From: DATJPW01 sp963752855
GTDB taxonomy: Bacteria > Desulfobacterota > Desulfomonilia > Desulfomonilales > Desulfomonilaceae
Assembly (NCBI GenBank): GCA_963752855.1
Contig: CAVVZX010000009.1
Coordinates: 1-64,000 of the forward strand
Reading direction: 5' to 3'
Length of the DNA: 64,000 nucleotides
Shown here: positions 27,931 through 37,585 of the stretch, piece by piece
Layout of the letters: the number at the start of each line of letters is the position of its first letter
Numbering within the stretch: position 1 is the first letter of the stretch
The notes under the pieces: model-generated
Seen by the model: only the letters and a program-made list of their open reading frames with translations
Databases searched by the model: none
Told to the model about the DNA's origin: nothing
Translations under genes and position numbers: made by a program

Positions 27931-28899
27931 GGCAAGCACCTATTCCTCCCAGTGTCGCAATGGACTACCTGCGTATGGGAATTGTATTCGCTGTGGTGGC
28001 TATGCTGCCCTTTTTGATTCCCTACGCGGGCGGATACGTGGGTTTGGCCATTGAGATGGTGATATTCGCCATATTCGCCATAGGCTTCGACCTGCTTCTG
28101 GGTTACACAGGCATTCTTTCTTTTGGCCAGGCCGCCTTTTTTGGTCTCGCCGGGTACACTATGGGCTTGGTGTGCATCAATTTTAAGGTTCCGATATTGG
28201 TGGGCATGTGTGCGGGCGTTGCATTGGGCGTTTTGGCTGCGGTGCTCATAGGTTTGTTGATTATAAGGAAAACAGGAATCTATTTCGCTATGCTCACCAT
28301 TGCCTTTGGGCAGATGTTCTTCTTCATAGCCTCACGCTGGAAGGATGTCACCGGCGGCGAAGATGGACTGACAGGGATTCCTCGCAGCATCATCGACTTG
28401 GGTCCATTCTCCTTGAATGTTCAAAACGACCTGCACTTCTACTACGTTGTGTTTGTCTTCTTCGTGGCGGCCACTCTGGTGAAGTACTGGCTAGTGCGTT
28501 CCCATTTCGGCCAGGTGCTCAAGACAATTCGTGAGAACGAGACGAGAGCGCAGATGGTCGGTTACAACGTCCGCCGATATAAACTTTATTCTTTCATCAT
28601 CGCGGGAGCTTATGCGGCGGTGGCCGGTGTCTTGTATGCGATGTTTCTGCGGTACATGTTTCCTCAGACCCTTGACTGGATACGTTCCGGTAACGTGGTG
28701 ATTATGGGACTTGTGGGCGGTTTAGGTACGCTGTTCGGTCCTATAGTGGGCGCCGGCGTTGTTACCTACCTCATGAATTTCACCTCGTACCTACACTAAG
28801 TACTGGCAATTCGTCATGGGAGTCATATTTGTCGTTTTCATCCTTTTCTTCCCGAGGGGCATCTGGGGTTTTGTGGAACGCCGACGGTCGGGTGAATAG
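27927..28899 (+). CDS. livM: Branched-chain amino acid-type ABC transporter permease LivM (frameshift at 3' end)
   Basis: LivM-family permease. ATG at 27927 overlaps the livH stop. Landmarks are IGFDLLLGYTGILSFGQAAF, IRKTGIYFAMLTIAFGQMFF, ENETRAQMVGYNVRRYKLYS and VIMGLVGGLGTLFGPIVGAG. A frameshift at about 28780-28795 ends the first frame at TAA 28799; in the next frame the normal C-terminus follows (TKYWQFVMGVIFVVFILFFP, then RGIWGFVERRR) to TAG at 28899. Merged length is about 323 residues, in family range. The last membrane helix lies after the frameshift. Confidence 0.85.
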
Positions 28900-28908
28900 A
28901 GGAGAACC

Positions 28909-30391
28909 ATGAATCTGCTAGAGACAAAGGGCTTAGAGAAGTCTTTCGGTTCATTACAGGCAGTCAATGGAGTGGATTTTTCCATCGCCAAGGGTGAACT
29001 AAAATCCATTATCGGCCCCAATGGCGCTGGTAAAACGACCTTTTTCAACCTCTTGACGGGCATGTTTCCACCTACCGGAGGCCAAATCCTTTTTAAGGGC
29101 GAAGACATCACTGGATCAACACCGGAACAAATAGCGGGTATGGGTATTGGCCGGTCGTTTCAGATCACATCTGTGTTCCCGGAGCTGACGGTCTTCGAAA
29201 ATGTTTTTATACCCGCGAGGCGATACTATCCCAAGGGGCAGGCCAGTGAACGGGCCATGGAGATCCTGGAGGATGTGAATCTGGCGGATAAGGCTGAGAT
29301 CATGGCCGGCAATCTATCCCATGGAGATAAACGTCATCTCGATATAGGGATCGCTCTCACATGCAAGGCTGAACTCTTGCTTCTGGACGAACCCACATCG
29401 GGGATGCCGCCGGAAGAATCTGCCCGCACAGCGGAGCTGATTCTAAGGCTTCGAAAAGAGGGTGGATACACCATTGTTCTTATAGAGCATAAGATGGATA
29501 TAGTCCTGTCCATTTCAGATACTGTTACTGTCCTTAACTTCGGATTCAAACTTGCTGAAGGCGCGCCGGCCGAAATAAAGGGCAACGAAGAGGTTCAAAG
29601 GGCCTATCTTGGAGGTTTAGATACCAGCCAGCTACGCCCTGACGCAGGGACCAGACCGCGGCGCCAAGTTAAAGGAAAAGATCTGCTCAGGCTCGAAGGG
29701 GTGAACACGTTCTACGGGGAGAGTCATGTTCTCCACGACGTGAGTTTGAACGTTCAGGAAGGTGAAATCGTCACGCTCCTGGGCCGGAACGGAGCTGGCA
29801 AGACCACCACCTTGAGGACCATCCTTGGGCTGACTCCTCCCTCTTCGGGTACTATCAATTTCAATGGTAAGCGCATCTCAGGTTTAGGAACCAAAGATAT
29901 CGTAAACAGTGGTGTGTCGCTTGTACCTGCTGAACGTCGGATTTTCGCAAATCTCACCTTGCACGAAAATCTGGAACTCCCCTTCTTCACGAAAGGAATA
30001 CCAGCGTCGGAAAAACGTAACCAAATCGATCAGGCGTACCAATGGTTCCCCGCCTTAGAAAGACGACGAGATAACAAAGGGAACAAACTTTCGGGCGGAG
30101 AGCAGCAGATGCTCGCTATGGCCAGAGCGCTCATGGGCCAAGTGAGACTCATGCTGTTGGACGAGCCGTCTCAGGGATTGGCCCCGATCATAGTGCAAAA
30201 TGTGGCTGAGATAATACGGGAAATCAATAAGACTGGTGTCACCATTCTTCTGGTTGAACAAAACGCTCTGCTCGCCTTGGAGCTGGCGGACCGCGTATAT
30301 GTCATAGACAAAGGCCAGATCGAGTACCGAAGGCGATGGTCATACGCTCCTCGCTAACAAGGAGCTCTCACAGCAACTGTTGGGTGTATGA
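28909..30391 (+). CDS. Fused LivG-LivF ABC transporter ATPase (frameshift at 3' end)
   Basis: Two complete ABC ATPase domains in one polypeptide; normally LivG and LivF are separate. Domain 1 (about residues 1-235): Walker A GPNGAGKTTFFNLL, LivG-type insert MFPPTGGQILFKGEDITG, signature LSHGDKRHLDIGIAL, Walker B LLLLDEPTSGMPPEE. A short linker (TRPRRQVKGKD) leads to domain 2: Walker A GRNGAGKTTTLRTI, signature LSGGEQQMLAMARAL, Walker B RLMLLDEPSQGLAP. Near 30322-30330 a frameshift ends the first frame as YRRRWSYAPR; the other frame gives a normal LivF tail (EGDGHTLLANKELSQQLLGV) to TGA at 30391. RBS GAGGAGA precedes ATG 28909, ten bases after livM. Confidence 0.85.
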
Positions 30392-30459
30392 GGCAGTTCT
30401 CTATAGAATAACAGTGTTTCAATCGTGCTATTGAATCCTTTAGCAAGTGAGGTGGCCAA

Positions 30460-31623
30460 ATGATCTCTTCCAGAGTTTTTCGGGTTCCGCCGACAATACA
30501 TTTCGGTGAAAACGCTTCGGCCGAAGCCGGAGCGGAGGCGAAACGTTTGGGAGCCAGCAAGGCGCTCCTCATGACGGACAAGGTCCTTATGAGCGCCGGG
30601 GTTATTCAACCCGTGATTGACGCCTTGAGTAAGGCTGGAGTGGGAGTCGAGATCTTCGATGGAGTGGATGCCGAACCCACACTTTCTCATGTGCAGCAGG
30701 GGCTCGATCTGCTTCGAAAGAAAGGTTGCGACATTCTGATTGCAGCGGGTGGTGGTAGTCCCATCGATGCCGCCAAGGCGGTATCGGTAATGAGTACTAA
30801 TCCGGGGAAGATCCAGGACTATATGGGCCTCGGCAAAATTACAGCGCCCGGTGTGCCTCTGATAGCGGTACCGACCACCGCCGGCACCGGGAGCGAGACC
30901 ACGATCTACACGATCATCACAGACACCGATAAGAACGTTAAGATGCTCATCGGTAGTCCTTTTTTAATGCCGGCAGTCGCTCTGGTGGACCCACTACTCA
31001 CGTTGAAGATGCCCCGTGGAATTACGGCGGCCACGGGCCTGGACGCACTCATCCACGCGATTGAGGCCTATGTTTCCGTGAAGGCGCAGCCGATGAGCGA
31101 TGTGATGTGCCTGTCTGCTATACGACTCTTATTTGAGTACCTGCCGCAGGCTTGGGCGAATCCGGACAATGTCGAAGCTCGGACCAAGACCATGCTCGGC
31201 GCCATGCAGGCGGGAGTCGGCTTTTCAAATTCGTCGGTGGCCTTGGTCCACGGCATGTCTCGCCCGATCGGCGCCAACTTTCATGTGGCTCACGGTATTT
31301 CTAACGCAGCTTTGCTGGGAGTAGTCATGGAGTTTTCGCTCTTGGGGGCTCCACGGCGCTACGCGGATATCGCAAAGGCCATGGGAGTGGCGGTCGATGG
31401 ATTAACTCCTATGGAAGCAGCCCAACGGGGCGCCAACGAGGTGAAACGACTGGTAGCGCACTTGGAGGTCCCGAACCTGACCGCTCTGGGGGTCTCCAGG
31501 GAAAAACTTGAGCCATTGGTATCCAAAATGGCTGACGACGCCATCGCCAGTGGTAGCCCCGGCAACAATCCTCGAAGGGCTACCAAAGAAGAAATAATTT
31601 CACTATATTACGCCGCTCTCTAG
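30460..31623 (+). CDS. Iron-containing alcohol dehydrogenase
   Basis: Group III NAD(P)-dependent alcohol dehydrogenase, 387 residues and intact. The cofactor motif is AAGGGSPIDAAKAV, with PTTAGTGSETT lining the nucleotide site. Metal ligands can be placed at D195 and H199 (GLDALIHAIEAY), H264 (LVHGMSRP) and H278 (HVAHGISNA). Family substrates range over primary alcohols, 1,3-propanediol, lactaldehyde and omega-hydroxy acids. It is followed 50 bp later by methylmalonate-semialdehyde dehydrogenase, so I infer oxidation of a hydroxy acid or alcohol to the semialdehyde used by that enzyme. It follows the Liv transporter genes in the same direction. Confidence 0.88.
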   Translation: MISSRVFRVPPTIHFGENASAEAGAEAKRLGASKALLMTDKVLMSAGVIQPVIDALSKAGVGVEIFDGVDAEPTLSHVQQGLDLLRKKGCDILIAAGGGSPIDAAKAVSVMSTNPGKIQDYMGLGKITAPGVPLIAVPTTAGTGSETTIYTIITDTDKNVKMLIGSPFLMPAVALVDPLLTLKMPRGITAATGLDALIHAIEAYVSVKAQPMSDVMCLSAIRLLFEYLPQAWANPDNVEARTKTMLGAMQAGVGFSNSSVALVHGMSRPIGANFHVAHGISNAALLGVVMEFSLLGAPRRYADIAKAMGVAVDGLTPMEAAQRGANEVKRLVAHLEVPNLTALGVSREKLEPLVSKMADDAIASGSPGNNPRRATKEEIISLYYAAL

Positions 31624-31673
31624 AAAGTGAGCGGTCCCCTAAAAACGGATAAACGCATCAAGGAGGATCGAAA

Positions 31674-33129
31674 ATGGCACTTCCGATAATGAAAAATTTT
31701 GTTAATGGGGAATGGCAGACTTCCGAGTCGAAGAATTTGGGAGACGTCTGGTGCCCGGCTACTGGTGAAAAGATAGCTCAGGTTCCTTTCTCCACGGCCG
31801 CGGAGGTAGACAAGGCTGTAAAAGCGGCACAGGCAGCTTTTGTAGAGTGGCGCAATACTCCGCCTCTAACCCGTGCGAGGTATCTGTTCAGACTGAAGGA
31901 ATTATTCGAGAAATCCTTCGAGGATATAGCCAAAACTCTTGTGACGGAGGAAGGTAAAACAATTGATGAATCCCGCGGAGAAGTCAGGCGCATGATCGAA
32001 AATGTGGAGCACGCAACCGGCGTGACCACGATGATGACAGGCTACTGCCTTGAGGATATTGCTCAAGATATCGATTGCACAGCAGAGCGCCAGCCGATTG
32101 GGGTTTTTGGATGTATTGCTCCATTCAACTTCCCCGCGATGGTCCCGTGGTGGTTCATGCCGTACGCAATCGTGTCGGGCAACACATATATCGTTAAACC
32201 TTCCGAGCAAGTCCCGATGACTCAAACCCGAATTTTTGAAGTAGTTGATGAAGCGGGTTTCCCTCCGGGTGTGGTGAACATGGTCCATGGGTCCAGAGAC
32301 GTGGTTAATGCCATGCTACACCATCCGGGTATTGCGGGACTTTCTTTTGTGGGCCAGACTGCCACTGCCAGATATATTTATCAAGAATGCGGTAAAACAG
32401 GCAAAAGAGTGCAATCACTCGGCGGCGCAAAGAACGCTGTTGTGGTGATGCCCGATGCCAATATTCCCAAAGGCTTGCCTTCCCTGACCACCTCATTCTA
32501 CGGCTGCGCGGGCGAGCGATGTCTTTCAGGCTCAATGTTGGTATCGGTAGGAAAAGTCCATGACGAGTTGAGAGACAAATTCGTCGGCGCGGCAAAGGCA
32601 ATGAAAGTCGGAAACGGCCTGGATCCGAGTACCGCTATGGGACCGGTCATCAGCCGACCACATATGGAACGAGTCCTCAGACTATATTGAGAAAGGCCTT
32701 GCTGAAGGGGCCAAACTCGTGCTGGACGGGCGAAAAACAAAAGTGGAAGGCCATCCGAATGGTTTTTACATTGGACCGACCGTTTTTGAAAATGTCACAG
32801 CCGACATGACCATTGCTAAAGAAGAAATCTTCGGTCCTGTGGTGGCCATGATACATGTCAAAGATTTGGAAGAGGCCATAAAGATCATCAACACCCGCGG
32901 GTTTGCCAACGCGGCCTGTATTTATACAGATAGTGGAAAGGCCGTTCGCGATTTCAAATATCGCGTCAAACCCAGCATGATCGGAATAAATATCGGCATC
33001 GCAGCGCCCATGTCCTTTTTCCCGTTCGGCGGCGCCGGTGAGTCTCTGTTCGGTGACTTAAAAGGTCACGGTCGGGAAGTCTTCCAGTTCTTCACTGACA
33101 CTAAGGTGGTCATATCCAGATGGTTGTAA
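31674..33129 (+). CDS. mmsA: CoA-acylating methylmalonate-semialdehyde dehydrogenase (frameshifted)
   Basis: Aldehyde dehydrogenase of the MmsA type, converting (methyl)malonate semialdehyde plus CoA and NAD+ to propionyl-CoA or acetyl-CoA plus CO2. ATG at 31674 follows AAGGAGG. The N-terminal NFVNGEWQTSESKNL and PIGVFGCIAPFNFPAMVPWW are typical; the catalytic Cys is C283 in GERCLSGS, and QSLGGAKNAVVVMPDAN stands where other ALDHs have the general-base Glu, as usual for MMSDH. One extra base near 32681 (VL then DYIEKGLAEGAK) breaks the frame; the rest runs to TAA at 33129, including EEIFGPVVAMIHVKD and FPFGGAGESLFGDLKGHG. Merged length is about 485 residues. Other semialdehydes are possible substrates. 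Confidence 0.87.
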
Positions 33130-33153
33130 AAACTGATTGACAGACAAAATTGG

Positions 33154-33180
33154 GGCTCCGAATTTGCGTGATTCGGAGCC
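33154..33180 (+). terminator. Hairpin terminator after mmsA
   Basis: GGCTCCGAAT, a 7-nt loop and ATTCGGAGCC form a perfect 10-bp stem 24 bp after the mmsA stop, followed by TCATTCT. The tail is only partly T-rich, so termination may be incomplete before the next gene. Confidence 0.6.
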
Positions 33181-33202
33181 TCATTCTAGAACGGAGGACG
33201 GC

Positions 33203-33637
33203 ATGCCATTAAAGAATTTTGGAAGCATCCTAAACTTTGCTGCTGAAATGGAAATCGCTGATTATGATTTTTATAAAACTGCGGCAGGAAATCCGGCCGG
33301 CGCTAAGCACAAAACAATCCTGGAAAGCTTGGCAGAAGAAAAGAAAAAGAATGAAGAGCTGATGCTGCGCACGTGTCGAGAAAGCGTTTGCGAGATGATT
33401 TTGGAACCCATAGTGGATTTTACAAGGGAAGCCTTTATCAGTGATCGGGAAGGCGCGGACAAGATGAATTGGGATCTGCTGCTATCAAAAGCGCTACAAC
33501 TTGAGACCACGGCGCATAAATTTTATGTTGAAGCGGCTGAGAAGATCCGGGCATTGCCGGAGGTATCCCGTGCGCTGACTCGTACGGCAAAGCGTCGAGC
33601 CGCTGATAAAGAGAAATTGCAGGAACTCTCAAAGTAA
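33203..33637 (+). CDS. Ferritin-like / rubrerythrin-type protein
   Basis: A 144-residue helical protein. ATG at 33203 has GGAGG at 33193-33197; in-frame codons further left read through the mmsA terminator and are rejected. EMEIADYDFYKTAAG and ESLAEEKKKNEELMLRTC in the first half, and LQLETTAHKFYVEAAEK in the second, have the Glu and ExxH spacing of ferritin-like four-helix bundles. Some expected iron ligands (full EXXH in the first half) are missing, so iron chemistry is uncertain. No rubredoxin domain is attached. Likely role: oxidative-stress protection or iron handling in an anaerobe. It is probably transcribed apart from mmsA. Confidence 0.6.
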   Translation: MPLKNFGSILNFAAEMEIADYDFYKTAAGNPAGAKHKTILESLAEEKKKNEELMLRTCRESVCEMILEPIVDFTREAFISDREGADKMNWDLLLSKALQLETTAHKFYVEAAEKIRALPEVSRALTRTAKRRAADKEKLQELSK

Positions 33638-33665
33638 TAATGCAGTCTCGGCGATTGGCCATCGA

Positions 33666-33932
33666 ATGACCGTCACAGGTAAGACACTCACGTGGAAGGA
33701 CTGTCCCCCGGTACAGTTCGTCCGGCGATGGGAGGATTTGGCCCAAGGACCTTCCGCCCGTCTATACGAGCGCCATCCGGGCACAAGAACGCTCACCAGG
33801 GCCAACCTGAGAAGCCTTTACGCTCTGTGGAAGGAGAGGTCACGATTCACCAAAAGCGACCGCAAAGAAATGTCCCTTCTGGCCGAAGCGCTTCCCGACA
33901 CTGAACACGTTCAGGGCTCTTGGACGACCTAA
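33666..33932 (+). CDS. Small hypothetical protein
   Basis: An 88-residue open frame (MTVTGKTLTWKDCPPVQFVR ... EHVQGSWTT) beginning 29 bp after the ferritin-like gene in the same direction. It is basic and Trp-containing, with no signal or membrane segment. I do not recognise it and no strong ribosome-binding site precedes it. The region 33933-34366 that follows contains another weak frame (33994-34269) with no recognisable features. Either could be a relic. Confidence 0.25.
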   Translation: MTVTGKTLTWKDCPPVQFVRRWEDLAQGPSARLYERHPGTRTLTRANLRSLYALWKERSRFTKSDRKEMSLLAEALPDTEHVQGSWTT

Positions 33933-34366
33933 AGAAAATGATGTTTTAGAATTCTATGATCAACTCACTCGAAGAGTTGGAAAAAGATTCTCTTTGAAAC
34001 TTTTTGCTTTGCATGTCGCCTTGCCAAGAGTATTTCCGCCGTTTTCCCCTTCCCGATTGGAAGCTTTCCGATTTTTGACGGGCACGAAAGCTCCTCAGCG
34101 CAAAAGTTTCAGCGAAGCCTTGCTGGGAACGTACTTCACTTATCAGAAATTCTTTTTTGAGCTTTCAGCTGTCGCTGCGGCTGATATTTCCGAGTTGACC
34201 GAGCGCTGCTGGCCCTCGGACAGTTTCTGGATGGCTATGGAGCCGCCGTTGAAGAGTAGCAATTCTTGAGTTATACTCTAACCTAAACAATTCACCAAAC
34301 CTGACACCCAATGACTCCGCATTAGCAAGGCTTCGCGTCGATTCAACCGGAGGTTTTTGAAACTGT

Positions 34367-35065
34367 ATGAAGAGTAAGAAGCTAAAGGAAGTAGCCACTC
34401 TTTTGGGGGCTGACATTGTGCGAGTTGCCGACCTCGCGCTACTGAAAGGCATCGAAACTTGTCCAGCAAACCTTCTGGAAGGCCACCAAACGGCAATCAG
34501 CATGGCAGTCAGGTTGGCCGATGCAATAGTCGATTCCGTTGTCGATTGTCCAACCCCTCTATACCACCAGCATCAGCTTAAAGTGAACGCCGTATTAGAT
34601 GATATCGCAGTCCGCGTTGCTAATTACATACAAAACGGCGGTGGGAAAGCCGCGCCTATTCCTGCTTCGCATATCCTCGACCGGACGCGCTGGCACTCAT
34701 ACATCTCTCACAAGGCTGTCGCTATCGCTGCCGGCGTCGGTTGGCAGGGCAAAAGTCTGGTGGTGGTGAATCGTGAATGGGGTCCTCGCATACGGCTTGC
34801 GACCATTCTGACTGATTTCCCATTAGAGCCGGACGAACCTGTAGCAAATCTGTGCGGAGCATGTTCCGCCTGCGCCGAGGCTTGCCCCGGCCAGGCCATA
34901 AAGAACGTTAGCACTACGCGACATTACTCTGATCGCGATGAAGCTCTTTTTCTTGACCGCTGTGCCGCTAAGGTTGCGGGAGAATTCCCGGAAATTCCCG
35001 GAATCGAAGGCCCAACTTGTGGTGTCTGTATACAGGTTTGTCCCTGGGGCCGAAACAGAGGCTAA
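34367..35065 (+). CDS. Epoxyqueuosine reductase-like 4Fe-4S protein
   Basis: A 232-residue protein of the QueG-like double-cluster family, shorter than true QueG. The central part (RWHSYISHKAVAIAAGVGWQ, GKSLVVVNREWGPRIRLATI) matches the cobalamin-binding core of QueG relatives, where KAAxxAGLGxxGKN is conserved. The C-terminus has two ferredoxin-type cysteine sets, CGACSACAEACP and CGVCIQVCPWG. Such short paralogs are common in anaerobes and may use a corrinoid for reductive chemistry; the substrate is unknown. ATG 34367 has CGGAGG about 11 bases upstream. A relic of a DUF362 gene lies downstream on the other strand. Confidence 0.7.
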   Translation: MKSKKLKEVATLLGADIVRVADLALLKGIETCPANLLEGHQTAISMAVRLADAIVDSVVDCPTPLYHQHQLKVNAVLDDIAVRVANYIQNGGGKAAPIPASHILDRTRWHSYISHKAVAIAAGVGWQGKSLVVVNREWGPRIRLATILTDFPLEPDEPVANLCGACSACAEACPGQAIKNVSTTRHYSDRDEALFLDRCAAKVAGEFPEIPGIEGPTCGVCIQVCPWGRNRG

Positions 35066-35164
35066 GAAGGGCCCAAAAATCCCATCGCGGTCTAATCGAA
35101 TTCCGACGCCCATCCCCTGCGACATCCGGATTAGTGTGCGAAGGCGCCCGGGTTGCCGACCCCC

Positions 35165-35350
35165 GGCGCTATGCCACACGACGGCTGTCCGACCCAAGCG
35201 GCGTCCGCTCCCTTCAGGGCTCTGCCGGGCGCACATTGCTTCAGCTTGGTCGCTACCATTTTGAGGAAATAGGTTTTTGGCGTCCTCTCGGTTGCGGTCC
35301 AGTTCCACCTCCACCAACGCCTACTCACCACAGTCCAGGCCGGGCCGCCG
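35165..35350 (-). pseudogene. Remnant of the 3' end of a DUF362 gene
   Basis: The minus strand aligns with the 3' end of the DUF362 gene at 1743-1925. Recognisable pieces in different frames are VELDRNRED, MVATKLK, ARQ and LKGADAA, versus VELDRSRET, RVAATKLKLMYARQHPLKGV and DAASFG in the intact gene. Similarity stops at about 35350 and no 5' part is present. The fragment is out of frame and cannot encode a full domain. Confidence 0.65.
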
Positions 35351-35520
35351 CCGGTTGCGGCACACACCCAAACTAATTCGTGGGCCAAAGCGCAAATTGC
35401 AAACGATGTCTACCGAATTCAAAATTCCGCACGGCTTCTTCTCGCAAGAACGAACCGAATTCTAACTTGACACTAACGCTATTATCGTCTCGGCAAGTGT
35501 AGAGGGAATGGTGATCAAAG

Positions 35521-35559
35521 ACCGGGGGATGGACTCCTGCTGGATCGTCCCGGTTTTCG
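35521..35559 (+). terminator. Candidate terminator hairpin
   Basis: ACCGGGGGAT and ATCGTCCCGGT pair with one bulge across a ~15-nt loop, followed by TTTTC. It lies between the QueG-like region and btaA. Modest confidence. Confidence 0.4.
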
Positions 35560-35648
35560 CGGCCTTTTGAGGGAGTTTCGCGATCTCATGGAGGTAGTTG
35601 CCCGAATCGCTTAGCAGATCTCTATTCATGTGGTGGTGAATATCAACA

Positions 35649-36884
35649 ATGAATGTGCAGACTCACAAAGAACTCGCCAACATTATGATCCGGAAGAAGC
35701 CCTGGAGCGTTCAAGGGGCTCTTGAGCGCCTTTTTACGATCTCGTTCAACGGATTGGTCTACAACCAGATATGGGAAGACCCGCGCGTTGACATCGAAGG
35801 GCTTCGTCTGGACGAAGACAGCCGCATTCTTGCGATCTCCAGCGGCGGTTGTAACATTTTGAATTATCTTACGGTAGAGCCGCGATCCATTATCGCTGTC
35901 GACCTGAATGCGTCTCATCTTGCGCTGACCAGGCTGAAACTGGCCGCTGTGGCCTATCTCCCGAGCCATGAAGCCCTGTTTAGGTTTTTCGGCTGCGCTA
36001 ATGACGAGATGAATCTCGTTAACTATACACGCTACTTGCGTGATCGACTCGATGACCAGACTCGTCAGTTCTGGGAGGGTGGTTCCTGGTTTCGTCAGAA
36101 AGTTGTAGGACCCCGGATCAAGTTTTTTGCAAGAAACCTATACGATTACGGCAGCATGGGGCATTTTAACCGCTTTATCCACCTTTTGACCGGCATGAAA
36201 AGATTGGAGGCCCAGGAGTTCTTGAACGCATGCACCCGTGAAGAGAGAGAAATGCTTTACCGGCAATATTGCGAACCGGCGCTCAACAGTCTGTCCGCTA
36301 AAATGCTCTGCAAATTGCCGTTTTTCCTCCACGCCCTTGGGGTGCCACCGGCGCAGCTTGAGCGTATTAAGACTGAAGAGGGCCGAGACTTGTTGAGTGT
36401 CTATCAGGACCGAATTAGGCGCCTGCTGTGCGAGTTTCCCCTGGAAGACAATTATTTCGCGTGGCAGGCCTTCAGTCGATGCTATGATACGGTGGAACGG
36501 AGGGCCATACCTGATTATCTAAAGGCAGACTATTTTCCGGCGCTGAGATCGAACGTTCACCGAGTTCAAACCCGTTTTTGCTCCCTGACCGCTTTCCTTC
36601 GCACTCAGCCCAACCGTAGCTTGAACAGATTTCTTTTTCTGGATTCCCAGGATTGGATGACCGCCGATCAGATCAACGAGCTTTGGACCCAGGTGGCCCG
36701 GGTCGGACAACCAGGCTCTCGGATCATGTTCCGCACGGGTGGTAGCGAACCGGTGGTTGAAAGCGCTTTGAAACCCAAGCTTCGTGCGCATTTCGAGTAC
36801 CAAAGAGAGCTTTCCCTCGATCTATATCGACGCGACCGATCGGCAATCTACGGCGGAGTGCACGTGTACGAGATGATGAACTGA
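35649..36884 (+). CDS. btaA: S-adenosylmethionine:diacylglycerol 3-amino-3-carboxypropyltransferase (BtaA)
   Basis: BtaA (DUF3419), 411 residues, the usual family length. It transfers the 3-amino-3-carboxypropyl group of S-adenosylmethionine to diacylglycerol, the first step of betaine lipid (DGTS) synthesis, at the inner membrane. The family start FTISFNGLVYNQIWEDPRVD and the SAM-binding region ILAISSGGCNILNYLTVEP, SIIAVDLNASHLALTRLKLA are clear, and the C-terminal NRFLFLDSQDWMTADQINEL with MFRTGG is conserved. The stop overlaps the start of the BtaB-like gene by one base, so the two are translationally coupled. In other bacteria betaine lipids replace phospholipids under phosphate limitation; no Pho box was identified here. 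Confidence 0.85.
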   Translation: MNVQTHKELANIMIRKKPWSVQGALERLFTISFNGLVYNQIWEDPRVDIEGLRLDEDSRILAISSGGCNILNYLTVEPRSIIAVDLNASHLALTRLKLAAVAYLPSHEALFRFFGCANDEMNLVNYTRYLRDRLDDQTRQFWEGGSWFRQKVVGPRIKFFARNLYDYGSMGHFNRFIHLLTGMKRLEAQEFLNACTREEREMLYRQYCEPALNSLSAKMLCKLPFFLHALGVPPAQLERIKTEEGRDLLSVYQDRIRRLLCEFPLEDNYFAWQAFSRCYDTVERRAIPDYLKADYFPALRSNVHRVQTRFCSLTAFLRTQPNRSLNRFLFLDSQDWMTADQINELWTQVARVGQPGSRIMFRTGGSEPVVESALKPKLRAHFEYQRELSLDLYRRDRSAIYGGVHVYEMMN

Positions 36885-37585
36885 TGCGATCCCCATCAGG
36901 ACCGATAGACAAGCCGTCGCCCGGAGAGGCCGCAAGGGCGGATCACGGGGCGCTCATGGATCGGATTTATCACCGACAACGACACATATACGACCTGACT
37001 CGCCGATATTTCCTTCTCGGGAGGGATACATTGATCGAAAGCATGAAGGTGGAGGAAGGTGACCGAGTGCTGGAAATTGGTTGCGGAACAGCTCGTAACC
37101 TCATACACATGGCCCGCCGATACCCGTCGGCGCAGCTTTTCGGAATTGACGCGTCGAGTGAAATGCTTAAGAGCGCACGCACAAACGTGGCTTACGCCGG
37201 AATCCGGCATCAGGTGCGACTGGAATATTGCCTGGCCGAAGAGTTCTCCCCTGGGACCGTATTCGGAAGCATGGAACCTTTTGACACAGTATTCTTTTCC
37301 TATTCACTGTCCATGATTCCAAAGTGGCAAGCCGCGTTGGACAGAGGCTTGCTCAACCTAAGGACCGGCCGCTCGCTATGGGTAGTGGATTTCTGGGACC
37401 AGAGGAGTCTTCCCGACTGGTTTGCCGGTATTCTCCAACGATGGTTGGCCATTTTCCACGTCCATCACCGACCGGAACTATTGCAGTATTTCCTGGAGCT
37501 TGAGAGGTCCGGCTCGGTCACGCTCTCCATTGAACCGCTATACCGCCGTTATGCGTACTTGGCCAAGCTCACCAAGATCGCCTGA
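36884..37585 (+). CDS. btaB: SAM-dependent methyltransferase, BtaB-like
   Basis: A class I methyltransferase of 233 residues. The SAM-binding motifs are RVLEIGCGTARNLIHMARRY and QLFGIDASSEMLKSA; the post-motif region reads DTVFFSYSLSMIPKWQAALD. BtaB trimethylates the amino group of diacylglyceryl-homoserine, completing DGTS. Direct coupling to btaA (TGATG overlap) supports that role over a generic ubiquinone/menaquinone-type methylase. The C-terminal part contains YFLELERSGSVTLSIEPLYR. After it, 37586-38100 has no gene. Confidence 0.8.
   Translation: MRSPSGPIDKPSPGEAARADHGALMDRIYHRQRHIYDLTRRYFLLGRDTLIESMKVEEGDRVLEIGCGTARNLIHMARRYPSAQLFGIDASSEMLKSARTNVAYAGIRHQVRLEYCLAEEFSPGTVFGSMEPFDTVFFSYSLSMIPKWQAALDRGLLNLRTGRSLWVVDFWDQRSLPDWFAGILQRWLAIFHVHHRPELLQYFLELERSGSVTLSIEPLYRRYAYLAKLTKIA

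Noticed and set aside
33994..34269. 91-codon frame before the QueG-like gene
   Set aside because: Weak start, no homology I can recognise and low complexity of signals; could be a remnant but not supportable.
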